From 9FT-COMBO-48-23 sp963754385 (GTDB taxonomy: Bacteria; Chloroflexota; Dehalococcoidia; GIF9; UBA5629), in assembly GCA_963754385.1 (NCBI GenBank), contig CAVWGE010000002.1, positions 397,185-461,184 of the forward strand: a stretch of DNA of 64,000 bases. Reading direction: 5' to 3'. Of this stretch, positions 40,327-48,986 are shown one piece after another. The notes beneath the pieces were generated by a model. That model did no database searches. It worked only from the letters and a program-made list of their open reading frames with translations, and was not told the origin of the DNA. Numbering within the stretch: the first letter of the stretch is position 1; each line of letters begins with the position of its first letter. Made by a program: the position numbers and the translations under genes.

Positions 40327-41457
40327 ATGAACTTGTCCTTCACAGAAGAGCAGGAAATATTACGAAAATTCGCTCGAGATTTCCTGGCAAGCAAATTCCC
40401 TAAAAAGGTGGTAAAAGAGGTGGAGGAAAGCGAGCCGGGCTACTCACCGGAGATATGGAAGGAAATGGCTGAGCTTGGCTGGATGGGACTGCCCTTCCCG
40501 GAGAAGTACGGCGGAACCGGGATGACCTTTCTCGATCTGGCAGTGCTGCTGGAGGAGATGGGAAAAGCCTGTATGCCCGGCCCATACTTCTCCACTGTAG
40601 TTCTTGGCGGGTTTCCCATCCTTGATGTTGGAACTGAAGCACAGAAGCAAAAATACCTTCCCCGAATAGCTCAGGGAAAGACAATCTCCACACTGGCCCT
40701 GACAGAACTCAGCGACAGTTATGATGCCGCCTCAATCAAGGCTAAGGCTGTTCCTGATGGAGACGGCTGGGTTATAAGCGGCACCAAGCTTTTTGTCCCC
40801 GATGCCCACGTGGCAGACTATATACTCTGTGTTGCTCGAACCGATGATAAGGCTAAGCCGGAGAAAGGTTTAACCACATTCATAGTAGATACGAAACAAC
40901 CGGGCATAAGCCACACGGTACTGAAGACCATGGCCGGCAAGCTATGTGAGGTAGCCTTCAAGGGAGCAAAGGTGCCCAAGGAGAACATGCTGGGTAAGCT
41001 TAATCAGGGCTGGAGCGATATAAATAGGGTAATCGACCGAGCCGTGCTGGCCAATTGTTTCCACATGCTTGGTATGGCCCAACAGGTGCTCGACATGACT
41101 GTAGACTATGCCAAAGAAAGAAAGCAATTTGACCGTCCGATAGGGAGTTTTCAGATTATCCAGCACTACTGCGCCGATATGTTAACCGATGTTGAGGGTA
41201 TGAGGCTTAGCGCCTACCAGGCTGCGTGGAAGCTAAGCGAGGGCCTTCCCTGTGCTGAAGAAGTCGCTATGGCCAGAGCCTGGGCGGTACAAGCTGGTGA
41301 ACGAATCATGAGCTTGGCACATCAGATTCACGGCGCCATCGGCGTCGCCATAGAATATGACCTGCACTATTACACCCGCTATCTCAAGGCCTGTGAACTC
41401 AGCTTTGGCGGTGCTGATTTCTACCGCGAGGTAGTAGCTCAAGAGATGGGGCTCTAA
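40327..41457 (+). CDS. Acyl-CoA dehydrogenase (second of a pair)
   Basis: A 376-residue acyl-CoA dehydrogenase, diverged from its upstream neighbour: NLSFTEEQEILRKFARDFLA at the start, GWMGLPFPEKYGGTGMTFLD, ALTELSDSYDAASIKAKAV and RKQFDRPIGSFQIIQHYCAD. Neither catalytic-base position is canonical: the C-terminal block reads SFGGADFYREVVAQE, and D237 occupies the helix position held by E243 in the first subunit. Such paired subunits with unequal active sites occur in heterotetrameric steroid-type acyl-CoA dehydrogenases, where one subunit supplies the base. GAAAGGAAGA precedes ATG 40327. Cotranscription with the carboxyltransferase gene is likely. Confidence 0.9.
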   Translation: MNLSFTEEQEILRKFARDFLASKFPKKVVKEVEESEPGYSPEIWKEMAELGWMGLPFPEKYGGTGMTFLDLAVLLEEMGKACMPGPYFSTVVLGGFPILDVGTEAQKQKYLPRIAQGKTISTLALTELSDSYDAASIKAKAVPDGDGWVISGTKLFVPDAHVADYILCVARTDDKAKPEKGLTTFIVDTKQPGISHTVLKTMAGKLCEVAFKGAKVPKENMLGKLNQGWSDINRVIDRAVLANCFHMLGMAQQVLDMTVDYAKERKQFDRPIGSFQIIQHYCADMLTDVEGMRLSAYQAAWKLSEGLPCAEEVAMARAWAVQAGERIMSLAHQIHGAIGVAIEYDLHYYTRYLKACELSFGGADFYREVVAQEMGL

Positions 41458-41527
41458 TTTCACTATATGTACCCGGTTTATCTGAAAGATATCTCAAAAA
41501 GAAGCCGATTGCGAAAGGAGACAATAA

Positions 41528-43087
41528 ATGGGCAAAACCCACGAGTCAATTGAGAAATATAAGGCTAAACGGGAAAAAATAAAGCAAATGGGAGGCCCAA
41601 AAGCTATTGAAAAGCGGCATGAAGCCGGGCAGTGGTCAGCCCGCGAAAGGGTTGACTATTTCTTTGACTCAGGCACTTTCACTGAAATAGGCCTTTTCGT
41701 TAAGCACAGGACCATAAATTTCGGCATGGACAAAAGGGAGGTGCCGGCTGAAGGAGTAGTAACCGGCTATGGTAAGGTAAACGGCAGGCCTGTTGTCGTT
41801 ATCGCCGAGGACTATACTGCCATGGCAGGGACTTTCGGCGAATATCACGGCAAGAAATTTACCCGAGCCCTTGATTTCGCCAAGGACATGGGCTGGCCTT
41901 GCATAAGCATGAACGACTCAGGGGGAGCTCGACTTCAAGAAGGGATGGATACACTCGAGGCTTATGGCTGGCTATTCAGAGCCCAAATTCTGGCTTCCGG
42001 AATAGTGCCTCAAATATCTCTGCTCATGGGGCCATGCTTGGGCGGGCAGGCTTATCATCCCGTAATGCAAGATTTCCTCATCCAATGCCGCCATACCGGA
42101 TTTATGGGCATCGCCGGTCCCGCCTTCGTAAAAACTCAAACCGGAGAGGAAATCAGCCTCGAGGAGCTCTCCGGCTGGAAAGCTCATGCCATTAAGTCAG
42201 GTCAGACCCACCTCGTAGCTGAAAACGACCAGGAAGCCCTGGACATGTGCAAACATCTTTTATCCTTTCTCCCCTCGAATAACGATATAAATGAAAAACC
42301 ACCTCGAATTGAGACAAGTGACGACCCTGAGAGAACAGTCCCAGAGCTAGACATAATCATTCCCGACAGTCCAGCCCAGCCCTTTGACATGCTTGGAGTA
42401 ATTACATCAGTAGTCGATGATGGTCACTTTTTTGAGTTATTGAAAGATTACGCCCGGAACTGCATAATCGGCTTCGCTCGATTCAATGGACGTTCAGTCG
42501 GTATCGTAGCCAACCAGCCAAACTACATCGGCGGCGTTATCGACGTAGACGCATCGGATAAAATGGCTAGATTCATAAGGTTCTGCGACCTGTTTAATAT
42601 CCCGGTGCTCAGCTTTCAGGACTGCCCCGGGTATATGATAGGTTCTGAGCAGGACTGGAAAGGTATTCTGCGTCATGGCGCCAAGCTGCTTTACGCCTGG
42701 GCCGATGCCACCGTACCCCTGGTCTCAATCATCGTTAGAAAGTCTTACGCCGGTGCCCATTACGGGATGTTGGATAAATCCATCGGCGCTGACCTGGTCT
42801 TCGCCTGGCCAACAGCACAGGTTACCATTGTCGGAGCTGCGACTGCAGCCAGCGTCATTTTCGCCAAGGAGATAAAAGAGGCAGAAAACCCCAAAGACAT
42901 GAGAGACAAACGAATACAGGAATATGGAGAGCTCTACGAGAACCCCTACCAGGGAGCGGAGCGAGGCTATATCGACGATGTCATCATGCCCAGCGATACC
43001 AGAAAGATGATAAATAGAGCCCTGGATGTTCTGGAAAATAAGACAGTTGCCAGACCGTGGAGAAAGTATTCTAACATTAACCTGTAA
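41528..43087 (+). CDS. Acyl-CoA carboxylase carboxyltransferase subunit
   Basis: A 519-residue carboxyltransferase of the PccB/MmdA family: ARERVDYFFDSGTFTEIG, SMNDSGGARLQEGMDTLEAY, GVITSVVDDGHFFEL, SFQDCPGYMIGSEQDW (second oxyanion hole) and SYAGAHYGMLDKSIGADLVF. It moves carboxyl groups between biotin and propionyl-CoA or another acyl-CoA, either as a carboxylase or as the sodium-pump methylmalonyl-CoA decarboxylase. No biotin-carrier or biotin-carboxylase gene is adjacent. AAAGGAGACAATAA gives a strong ribosome-binding site. Together with the mutase at 33715-35373 it fits propionyl-CoA/methylmalonyl-CoA metabolism. Confidence 0.92.
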   Translation: MGKTHESIEKYKAKREKIKQMGGPKAIEKRHEAGQWSARERVDYFFDSGTFTEIGLFVKHRTINFGMDKREVPAEGVVTGYGKVNGRPVVVIAEDYTAMAGTFGEYHGKKFTRALDFAKDMGWPCISMNDSGGARLQEGMDTLEAYGWLFRAQILASGIVPQISLLMGPCLGGQAYHPVMQDFLIQCRHTGFMGIAGPAFVKTQTGEEISLEELSGWKAHAIKSGQTHLVAENDQEALDMCKHLLSFLPSNNDINEKPPRIETSDDPERTVPELDIIIPDSPAQPFDMLGVITSVVDDGHFFELLKDYARNCIIGFARFNGRSVGIVANQPNYIGGVIDVDASDKMARFIRFCDLFNIPVLSFQDCPGYMIGSEQDWKGILRHGAKLLYAWADATVPLVSIIVRKSYAGAHYGMLDKSIGADLVFAWPTAQVTIVGAATAASVIFAKEIKEAENPKDMRDKRIQEYGELYENPYQGAERGYIDDVIMPSDTRKMINRALDVLENKTVARPWRKYSNINL

Positions 43088-43108
43088 AACTCGCCTCTGG
43101 GTAGTTAC

Positions 43109-43855
43109 ATGGAGGTCAACTATACCGATATTTCAAAGACATACGATAACTACCGTTCCTACCCGGAGAGCCTGATAAAAAAGATTATTGCGCTGGGGAA
43201 TATTAGCCAGGGAAAGAAGGTTTTAGACCTCGGCTGCGGCACGGGAAATATAGCTTCGCAACTGCGGAAGGCGATAAAGGCTGATGTCATCGGTGTAGAT
43301 GCGTCGTTTGATATGTTGAAGGTAGCCAAGGGGAAATCTCTTGAAGTTATCTGTGCCGATATCGACAATCAGCAACTGCCTTTCCGCGACGGTTGTTTTG
43401 ATACCGTAATTGTAGCTTATGTTATTCACCAAATAAAAAACCTGACATTCCTGCTTTCGGAATGTTATCGCGTGTTACGTGACGGCGTCCTGGTTCTTTT
43501 AACCTCCAGCCATAAACAAATCGAAAATCAGCATCCTGTTATCAAGGTTTTTTTCCCCAGCTACATAGATATCGATAAAGGTAGATTCCCGGATATTCAC
43601 CAAATAGATTACCTTTTATATTCTCTGGGTTTGAAGGATATTAAACACGAAGAGGTGATTGTCGAGAACATCCCGATAGACTATGAATATCTGCAGAAAG
43701 TAAAGGACAAATATGTCTCTACTTACTACCTCATACCCCAGAGCGAATTCGAGAATGGCGTTAAGCAATTGGAAGCCTTCATTATGAATATGAAGCAGCC
43801 GGAATTCAGAGACTGGCATGGAACAATAATACGCGGACTGAAAACCGTCAACTAA
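43109..43855 (+). CDS. Class I SAM-dependent methyltransferase
   Basis: A 248-residue methyltransferase. Motif I is VLDLGCGTGNIASQL; the acidic end of strand 2 is VIGVDASFDML, and LPFRDGCFDTVIVAYVIHQI gives motif IV. The C-terminal half (LYSLGLKDIKHEEVIVENIP and a run of aromatic residues) is typical of small-molecule methyltransferases, but does not identify a substrate. It lies 21 bp after the carboxyltransferase gene and may be its cotranscribed tail. The start ATG 43109 lacks a strong ribosome-binding site (TGGGTAG). Confidence 0.88.
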   Translation: MEVNYTDISKTYDNYRSYPESLIKKIIALGNISQGKKVLDLGCGTGNIASQLRKAIKADVIGVDASFDMLKVAKGKSLEVICADIDNQQLPFRDGCFDTVIVAYVIHQIKNLTFLLSECYRVLRDGVLVLLTSSHKQIENQHPVIKVFFPSYIDIDKGRFPDIHQIDYLLYSLGLKDIKHEEVIVENIPIDYEYLQKVKDKYVSTYYLIPQSEFENGVKQLEAFIMNMKQPEFRDWHGTIIRGLKTVN

Positions 43856-43867
43856 GGAGGGATAAAA

Positions 43868-44095
43868 ATGCCTTTATGTAGTTTTTGCCCAACACCGCTT
43901 TGGCTAACATGGTTTGTTATTTTACTACTCGCCTGGACTCTACCGTGGAAAGGCGTGGCTCTGTGGAGAGCTGCCGGCAACAAACATCTAGCCTGGTTCG
44001 TTTGCATTTTTATCTTTAATACACTGGCAATCCTGGAGATAATATATATCTTCGGATTCAGCAAGAAAAAGACAAATGTAGGGACAGAGACTTAG
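43868..44095 (+). CDS. DUF5652-like small membrane protein
   Basis: A 75-residue protein with AAGGAGGGAT 6 bp before ATG 43868. Two hydrophobic segments (about 12-26 and 41-62) flank PWKGVALWRAAGNKHLAWF. The pattern W.PWKG.ALW...N..WF...NTLAILEIIYIF matches DUF5652 small membrane proteins, which are widespread in uncultured lineages and of unknown function. It follows the methyltransferase by 12 bp. Confidence 0.75.
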   Translation: MPLCSFCPTPLWLTWFVILLLAWTLPWKGVALWRAAGNKHLAWFVCIFIFNTLAILEIIYIFGFSKKKTNVGTET

Positions 44096-44107
44096 TTTAC
44101 CACCAGA

Positions 44108-44160
44108 GTAGCCCCGACCTTTTTGAGGTCGGGGTCGTGAGGCTAAAGCCTCGCGGCTAC
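44108..44160. repeat. Nested hairpin repeat (CCCCGACC / GAGGCT)
   Basis: Two adjacent hairpins, CCCCGACC-loop-GGTCGGGG (44112-44134) and GAGGCT-aa-AGCCTC (44139-44152), lie between inverted GTAGCC (44108-44113) and GGCTAC (44155-44160). No T-run follows. A related unit GGGGCT-aa-AGCCCC with TCTCTAC stands at 56452-56473. The element may act as a terminator for the DUF5652 gene, but it looks like a dispersed repeat. Confidence 0.65.
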
Positions 44161-44201
44161 ATGTCGAAATCAAACACAGCCAAGCTAAAACCCCGTGACT
44201 G

Positions 44202-44231
44202 TAGACACAGCCTTTGCCTGTCTGCTATACT
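44202..44231 (+). promoter_or_regulatory. Promoter of ubiA-like gene
   Basis: TAGACA (44202-44207), 18-bp spacer, TATACT (44226-44231). The start point near 44238 falls 2-5 nt before ATG 44242. No Shine-Dalgarno sequence is present, so the transcript is probably leaderless. Confidence 0.6.
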
Positions 44232-44241
44232 CAAAACTTCA

Positions 44242-45132
44242 ATGAATCTGAAAGTTTGGTTCCTCGAGACCAGGCCCCAATTTTTGCTTCTCTCCGTGGT
44301 GTTGGCTTTCCTCGGCACCTGCATGGCCTGGTACGATGGCGCCTTCCATCTCGGTCACGCTGTGCTGGCTTTTATCGGTCTGCTTTTGTGTCACATCAGC
44401 GTAAATGTGCTCAATGATTACTACGACTACAAAAGCGGCATAGACCTGAAGACCAGAAGGACACCATTCAGCGGTGGCAGCGGTCTTGTCCCCGCTGCAT
44501 CTCTAAAGCCTGAGCATGTCTTCTGGTTCGGCTTAGCCTGCTTCCTGCTGGCAGTGCCCATAGGTATCTACTTCGTGCTGATCAGCGGCTGGCTACTGCT
44601 GCCGCTGCTCGTTATAGCTGCTGTATGTATTCTACTCTACACGCCCCTACTGACCAGGCTGGGCTGGCCTGAATGGGCCCCGGGGGTCGGGCTGGGGACT
44701 CTGCCGGTTCTGGGAGCTTACTTCATTCAGACAGGCGAATACACTATCCCCGCCATTGTGGCTTCAATCCCCTCCGGTATATTGGTGCACAACCTGTTAT
44801 TGCTTAACGAATTCCCCGATGCTGAAGCCGACAAAACAGCAGACAGAAAAACCCTACCCATAACCATGGGCAAGAGGGGGGCAAGCATAGTCTATTCAAC
44901 GCTAACCGGCATAGTCTATTTGTGGATAGTCGCCTGGGTGGCAGCGGGGCTAATGCCGATTTTCTGCCTCATAGCCCTGCTAACGCTCCCCTTGGCCGTC
45001 AGGGCTATTCAAGGTGCCTTGAAATATCAAGACGAAAGCAAGCTGATGCCGGCTATGGCAAACAACGTCCTGGTCATTCTGATAACCCAGTTGCTGTTAG
45101 GCACCGGCTATATTCTGTCAGGAATTTTCTGA
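44242..45132 (+). CDS. UbiA-family prenyltransferase (MenA-like)
   Basis: From ATG 44242 the protein has 296 residues and seven to nine membrane segments; the upstream in-frame codons from 44137 cross the hairpin repeat and are not credible. The first aspartate-rich motif is NVLNDYYDYKSGID (about 55-68) and the second is NEFPDAEADKTADRKTLP. Both bind magnesium and prenyl diphosphate. The extra LYTPLLTRLGWPEWAPG matches DHNA-type (MenA) prenyltransferases, so menaquinone synthesis is the likely role. The B12-radical SAM gene starts 11 bp downstream, suggesting cotranscription. Confidence 0.87.
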   Translation: MNLKVWFLETRPQFLLLSVVLAFLGTCMAWYDGAFHLGHAVLAFIGLLLCHISVNVLNDYYDYKSGIDLKTRRTPFSGGSGLVPAASLKPEHVFWFGLACFLLAVPIGIYFVLISGWLLLPLLVIAAVCILLYTPLLTRLGWPEWAPGVGLGTLPVLGAYFIQTGEYTIPAIVASIPSGILVHNLLLLNEFPDAEADKTADRKTLPITMGKRGASIVYSTLTGIVYLWIVAWVAAGLMPIFCLIALLTLPLAVRAIQGALKYQDESKLMPAMANNVLVILITQLLLGTGYILSGIF

Positions 45133-45142
45133 ATAGAAGCAC

Positions 45143-46849
45143 ATGTCAACCGACCTGATCCTACTGCATGCCCCCAGCATTTATGATTTCCGCAAGAAGA
45201 CCATACTCTACGGACCGGTCAGCGACCTGATTCCCCCCTCCTACGTCTTCGAGATGTACCCCATCGGGCTCACCAGCATCGCCGAATATCTGGGACGCGC
45301 TGGCTATCGAGTCCGAATCGTGAACCTCGCCGTGCGTATGCTGAGGGATAAGAGGTTCGATGTTGAGCAATTTATAAAGCGCCTCGAGGCACCGGTCTTC
45401 GGTATAGACCTGCACTGGATGGTGCACTGCCACGGCTCGATCGAGATAGCAAAGATAGTCAAAAAATGGCATCCTGAGGCGAAGCTGATATTCGGCGGCT
45501 TCTCCTCCACCTACTTCTACAAAGAGCTGCTTGAATACCACGAGATAGACTACGTGCTCAGGGGAGACTCCACGGAGGAACCCTTCCGCCAGCTGATGGA
45601 CTGCATCATAAGGCACAAAGGGGAACTCGGGAAAATACCCAACCTCGCCTGGAAAGACACTCAGGGCACGATACAAGAAAACCCTTTCTCCCACGTTCCC
45701 ACCGACATAAGCGATGTCATGGTCAACTATTACAGAAATGTAATCCGGTCTGTGCTCAGGTACCGCAACCTTATCAGCTACACCCCGGTCAAGGACTGGC
45801 TTCGCTATCCCATTACGGCGGTGCTTACCTGCCGCGGCTGCACCGAGAACTGCGTTATCTGCGGCGGCTCTGCCGCAGCCTTCCGTGAGTGCTATAGCCG
45901 GGGCAAACCGGCTTTCCGTTCTCCCGAAGCCGTAGTTCGAGATATCAGGCAAATCTCACGCTTCAGCAACGGTCCCATCTTCATACTCGGCAACCTGCGC
46001 CAGGCAGGAGAAGACTACGCCAGCGAAGTACTCAGCCTGCTTCAAAAGAACAGGGTAAAGAACCAGTTCATACTCGAGCTATTCTATCCGGCTTCAAAGG
46101 ACTTTCTGCGCCGGATGAGCCTTGCCTGCCCTGACTTCTGCCTGGAGATCTCTCCCGAATCACACGACCCTGAAATAAGGAAGGTCATCGGCAGGCCCTA
46201 TTCCAGCCAGGAATTGGAGCAAACGCTGGGCGATGCCCTCGATGTCGGCTGCCGACGGCTGGACGTGTTCTTCATGATTGGCCTGCCCAGGCAAACTCCA
46301 CAGTCAGCACTTGAAACAACCGATTATGGCGAGCATTTACTTCAAAGGTTCCGTGGAGATAAGCGGCTTTCCATGTTTACCTCCCCACTAGCGCCGTTCC
46401 TCGACCCAGGCAGTCTGGGCTTCGAGCACCCCGAGCGCTACGGTTACCACATTCTATTCAGGACGTTGAAAGAGCACCGCCAGGCGCTGGCATCGCCGAG
46501 CTGGAAATACTCGCTCAACTACGAGACGGACTGGATGACCCGCCAGCAGATTGTGGACACATCTTATGAAGCCATCCTGCGCCTGAACCAACTCAGAGTG
46601 AAATACAGCATTATACCTGAAAGATTAGCCAAAATAAGCGACCAGCGCCTCAGAGCCGCCTGGGACATGGCACGCCGTATTGATGACCTGCTGTCAAAGA
46701 ACAATATTGAGGAAATAGACCGCCTGAAACCGGAGGTGGACAGAATCAACACCTTCCCCATAGCCGAGAAAATCCAGCTAGAGGTACCGCCACCGTTCAT
46801 CAAACTGAAACCGCTGCAAGCCCTGTGGTTCTTAATGACAGGGCGATAA
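45143..46849 (+). CDS. B12-binding radical SAM protein (TIGR04190-like)
   Basis: A 568-residue protein. The N-terminal third (GLTSIAEYLGRAGYRVRIVN, FGGFSSTYFYKELLEYHEID and VLRGDSTEEPFRQLM) is a cobalamin-binding Rossmann-like domain. The radical SAM core has C233-TEN-C237-VI-C240 (CxxxCxxC), preceded by TCRG, and later FCLEISPESHDPEIRK and LDVFFMIGLPRQTPQ. The tail includes VDRINTFPIAEKIQLEVPPP, which recurs twice downstream. These enzymes often methylate or rearrange unactivated carbons, here possibly in lipid or quinone chemistry next to a prenyltransferase; the substrate is unknown. ATG 45143 lies 11 bp after the ubiA-like stop. Confidence 0.88.
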   Translation: MSTDLILLHAPSIYDFRKKTILYGPVSDLIPPSYVFEMYPIGLTSIAEYLGRAGYRVRIVNLAVRMLRDKRFDVEQFIKRLEAPVFGIDLHWMVHCHGSIEIAKIVKKWHPEAKLIFGGFSSTYFYKELLEYHEIDYVLRGDSTEEPFRQLMDCIIRHKGELGKIPNLAWKDTQGTIQENPFSHVPTDISDVMVNYYRNVIRSVLRYRNLISYTPVKDWLRYPITAVLTCRGCTENCVICGGSAAAFRECYSRGKPAFRSPEAVVRDIRQISRFSNGPIFILGNLRQAGEDYASEVLSLLQKNRVKNQFILELFYPASKDFLRRMSLACPDFCLEISPESHDPEIRKVIGRPYSSQELEQTLGDALDVGCRRLDVFFMIGLPRQTPQSALETTDYGEHLLQRFRGDKRLSMFTSPLAPFLDPGSLGFEHPERYGYHILFRTLKEHRQALASPSWKYSLNYETDWMTRQQIVDTSYEAILRLNQLRVKYSIIPERLAKISDQRLRAAWDMARRIDDLLSKNNIEEIDRLKPEVDRINTFPIAEKIQLEVPPPFIKLKPLQALWFLMTGR

Positions 46850-46921
46850 AAGCTGATATCAAAAAATGAAGCCTTGTGCAAGGCTACGAATTATCGCTAC
46901 ACAAAACTGACTTTCGTGCAA
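46736..46921 (+). repeat. Radical SAM 3' end, copy A (functional gene end)
   Basis: Codons 532 to stop of the radical SAM gene (46736-46849, 114 bp) plus 72 bp downstream (CGATAAAAGCTGATATC to GCTACACAAAACTGAC and TTTCGTGCAA at 46921) reappear at 48009 and 50863. Copy A is the intact gene end. By my count copies A and C differ at 10 of 114 coding bases. The rest of 46922-47151 shows nothing recognisable beyond the next gene's ribosome-binding site. Confidence 0.85.
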
Positions 46922-47151
46922 TTCCCATCTATTGAACAGGAACTCACATAGTGAACTCAATTATCGACCGCCTACTCCTGATGCTATTATGCTAGTGAGA
47001 CTGATTTAGCAAATGTATATTTGTTGGGAGCAGGTCACCATGTCAGGTTCAGAATCAGCTGAAATCATTCATATATTCCAATTTGCTTTGAAGCTAAAAT
47101 GAAAACCTCAAATGATATAATAAAATGGACTTAAGAAATGAAAAGGGGGTT

Positions 47152-47943
47152 ATGATGCCAGATTTCGTAAAGCAGTATGAAGAGTTGGAGGAGTGCTTCA
47201 AAAAACAAGTAGAACGTGACCGATTCAAATGCGACGATATTGTCTATGTGCCACCATTCACTAGGCCCAGCCGTCAGGTGGATTACGTTCTCATTGCAAT
47301 GGAGCCTGCGTTGACGAAGAAATGGGCAGGCAATCATCCAAACCGGAAAGATGGGGAGGCCGCAGTCAAAAAAGGATACCGAAGCTTCATGCCTGGCAGC
47401 CTTGGGGTCTGTATCTTACACTATTGTGCTAAGAAGTACCTGTGCACAGGAGGACAGACCTATTACATCACTGACATGTCCAAAGGCGCGATGCCGCCGC
47501 CTAAGGCAAACTCCGATCGTGAAAAACGCTGGGAGGAGTGGTTTCGGTTGCTTAAAAAGGAGTTGGAGCTAGTGGCCAAGAAAGATGCGACAGTGTTCGC
47601 GATCGGAAGGGATGTGGAAAACTTTCTGACCGAGAAGTGGGTTCAGGGTGAATTTGACTATAAGCCTATATATCTGTTACACCACTCAGACACTAATGCT
47701 AAGGCCCGAAAGAAATATGTTGATAAAAGAAAACCTGAGTTCAAAAATTTTAAGCGAAAAGTGACTGAAAAAGACCTTAAAGACTTCGCCAGCGCACTTC
47801 TATTCGAAGATGGCACCGAGTGGGCTGTTACGGAGTCTAAGAAGCGCCTTGAAGAACAAAAGCTGAGCGATTCGAGGAAGATGCTCATCTTCTGTTACAA
47901 GAACACATTTGAAGGATGCAGACGAAACAAGCAGTTAAAATAA
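47152..47943 (+). CDS. Unknown protein, possibly UDG-superfamily-like
   Basis: AAAGGGGG precedes ATG 47152 (and a second ATG, 47155); the codon at 47125 is less likely. The protein of about 263 residues contains YVLIAMEPALTKKWAGN, then YLCTGGQTYYITDMSKGAMP, RWEEWFRLLKKELELVA, TVFAIGRDVENFL and IYLLHHSDTNAKARKKY. The arrangement of strand, acidic/proline loop, ITDxSKGAM, and a late HHS recalls uracil-DNA glycosylase-like folds, but I cannot demonstrate it. The gene lies alone between copies A and B of the radical SAM 3' end, as a cassette. Lysine-rich C-terminal tail. Confidence 0.7.
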   Translation: MMPDFVKQYEELEECFKKQVERDRFKCDDIVYVPPFTRPSRQVDYVLIAMEPALTKKWAGNHPNRKDGEAAVKKGYRSFMPGSLGVCILHYCAKKYLCTGGQTYYITDMSKGAMPPPKANSDREKRWEEWFRLLKKELELVAKKDATVFAIGRDVENFLTEKWVQGEFDYKPIYLLHHSDTNAKARKKYVDKRKPEFKNFKRKVTEKDLKDFASALLFEDGTEWAVTESKKRLEEQKLSDSRKMLIFCYKNTFEGCRRNKQLK

Positions 47944-48008
47944 GAGGCATCCTCAATTTCAGCTTAGAGAAGAAGATTATGAGTGACAAACGCATTATCT
48001 GGCGGGAG

Positions 48009-48190
48009 GTTGAGCGAATAAACACCTTCCCCGTAGCCGAGAAAGTCCAACTGGAAGTACCGCCACCACTCATCAAGCTGAAGCCGCTGCAAGCCCTGTG
48101 GTTCCTGATGACAGGGCGATAAACGCTGATATCAAAAAATGGCGCCCTGTGTGATTGGCCGAATTACCGTTGTAAAAAATTTACTTTCGT
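48009..48190 (+). pseudogene. Radical SAM 3' end fragment, copy B
   Basis: The last 38 codons (48009-48122) encode VERINTFPVAEKVQLEVPPP and LIKLKPLQALWFLMTGR, then stop, matching the radical SAM tail with conservative changes; by my count it differs from copy C at 14 of 114 bases. Weaker likeness extends upstream to about 47964 (SLEKKIMSDKRIIWR). Downstream ACGCTGATATCAAAAAATGG and a decayed TTTACTTTCGTAC motif also correspond. The rest of the enzyme is missing. Confidence 0.82.
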
Positions 48191-48200
48191 ACGATTGAAG

Positions 48201-48986
48201 TCACGCCGACGCGCCGGAATAGCGCCGCAGCCCAACTCGCCAAAATGCTCGCGAAGCCGCGAACAAGAGAATCGCCAATACCACAGCACCCAGTAGAGTC
48301 TGCCAGGTAAGGCGGCCGGTGAGAGCTTCGGCAGGCACTGTGGTAGCAAAAGCAATTGGTATGATAAAGGTAAGCCCGTAGCGTAGCCATCCCGGATATA
48401 GGCTTATAGGCCAACGACCGGCTTCGTACATGCTCTGGAATATCATCAGAATGTTTTCCACTCGTACCAACCAGAACGAAAGCGTGGCTAGAATCAGAAA
48501 GAAACTGTAAACTATAACTCCACCCGCTGTTAGCATCAGGACAAACGCTCCAGCCTGCCATACTCCCACATTTTCACCCAGCCTGATTAACGCAATGACC
48601 AGAACGGCTAGACCTAGCACAATATCAATCAACTTCCAGATTTCTATCCGCTTGATACTGGTGGTAAGCTGCGCGTCCTCTGGCTTGGTGAGTGTAAAAT
48701 CGAGTGTCCCATCGCGGACCGACTCTATGAACTGCTCCATAGCCGGCTGAACAACCAGGCCGATCAAGCCGCCAACGAGAAAGTAGACTCCGACAAGTGC
48801 TAATATCTCGTCAGGCCGCCAGCCGCCCAGAGTTTCGGTATAGGAAAAAATCACGGCTAATCCGGCCAACGAGACGCCCAGGCTAAGAAACGACTGGACT
48901 AGTTGCCAAACGAAGTTGACCCGGTAGGCCAGTTCGCTGGTGACACTGACCCAGAAAAATGCTGCCAGCAAACGAAGATAGTTCAT
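48201..48986 (-). CDS. ABC-2 type permease (second permease of exporter)
   Basis: From ATG 48986, which overlaps the stop of the other permease (ATGA), the protein has 261 residues and six membrane segments. The start at 49061 lies inside the neighbour and is unlikely. It belongs to the DUF990/ABC-2 permease type: YFLVGGLIGLVVQPAMEQF, VRDGTLDFTLTKPEDAQL, IEIWKLIDIVLGLAVLVIAL and a GW...TLLGAVVLAILLF end. With the other permease and the ATPase it forms an exporter. It lies between copies B and C of the radical SAM tail, on the opposite strand. Confidence 0.85.
   Translation of the reverse strand: MNYLRLLAAFFWVSVTSELAYRVNFVWQLVQSFLSLGVSLAGLAVIFSYTETLGGWRPDEILALVGVYFLVGGLIGLVVQPAMEQFIESVRDGTLDFTLTKPEDAQLTTSIKRIEIWKLIDIVLGLAVLVIALIRLGENVGVWQAGAFVLMLTAGGVIVYSFFLILATLSFWLVRVENILMIFQSMYEAGRWPISLYPGWLRYGLTFIIPIAFATTVPAEALTGRLTWQTLLGAVVLAILLFAASRAFWRVGLRRYSGASA

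Noticed and set aside
45161..45952. Long reverse frame (263 codons) antisense to the radical SAM gene
   Set aside because: It is a codon-bias shadow of a clear radical SAM gene with intact motifs on the forward strand.
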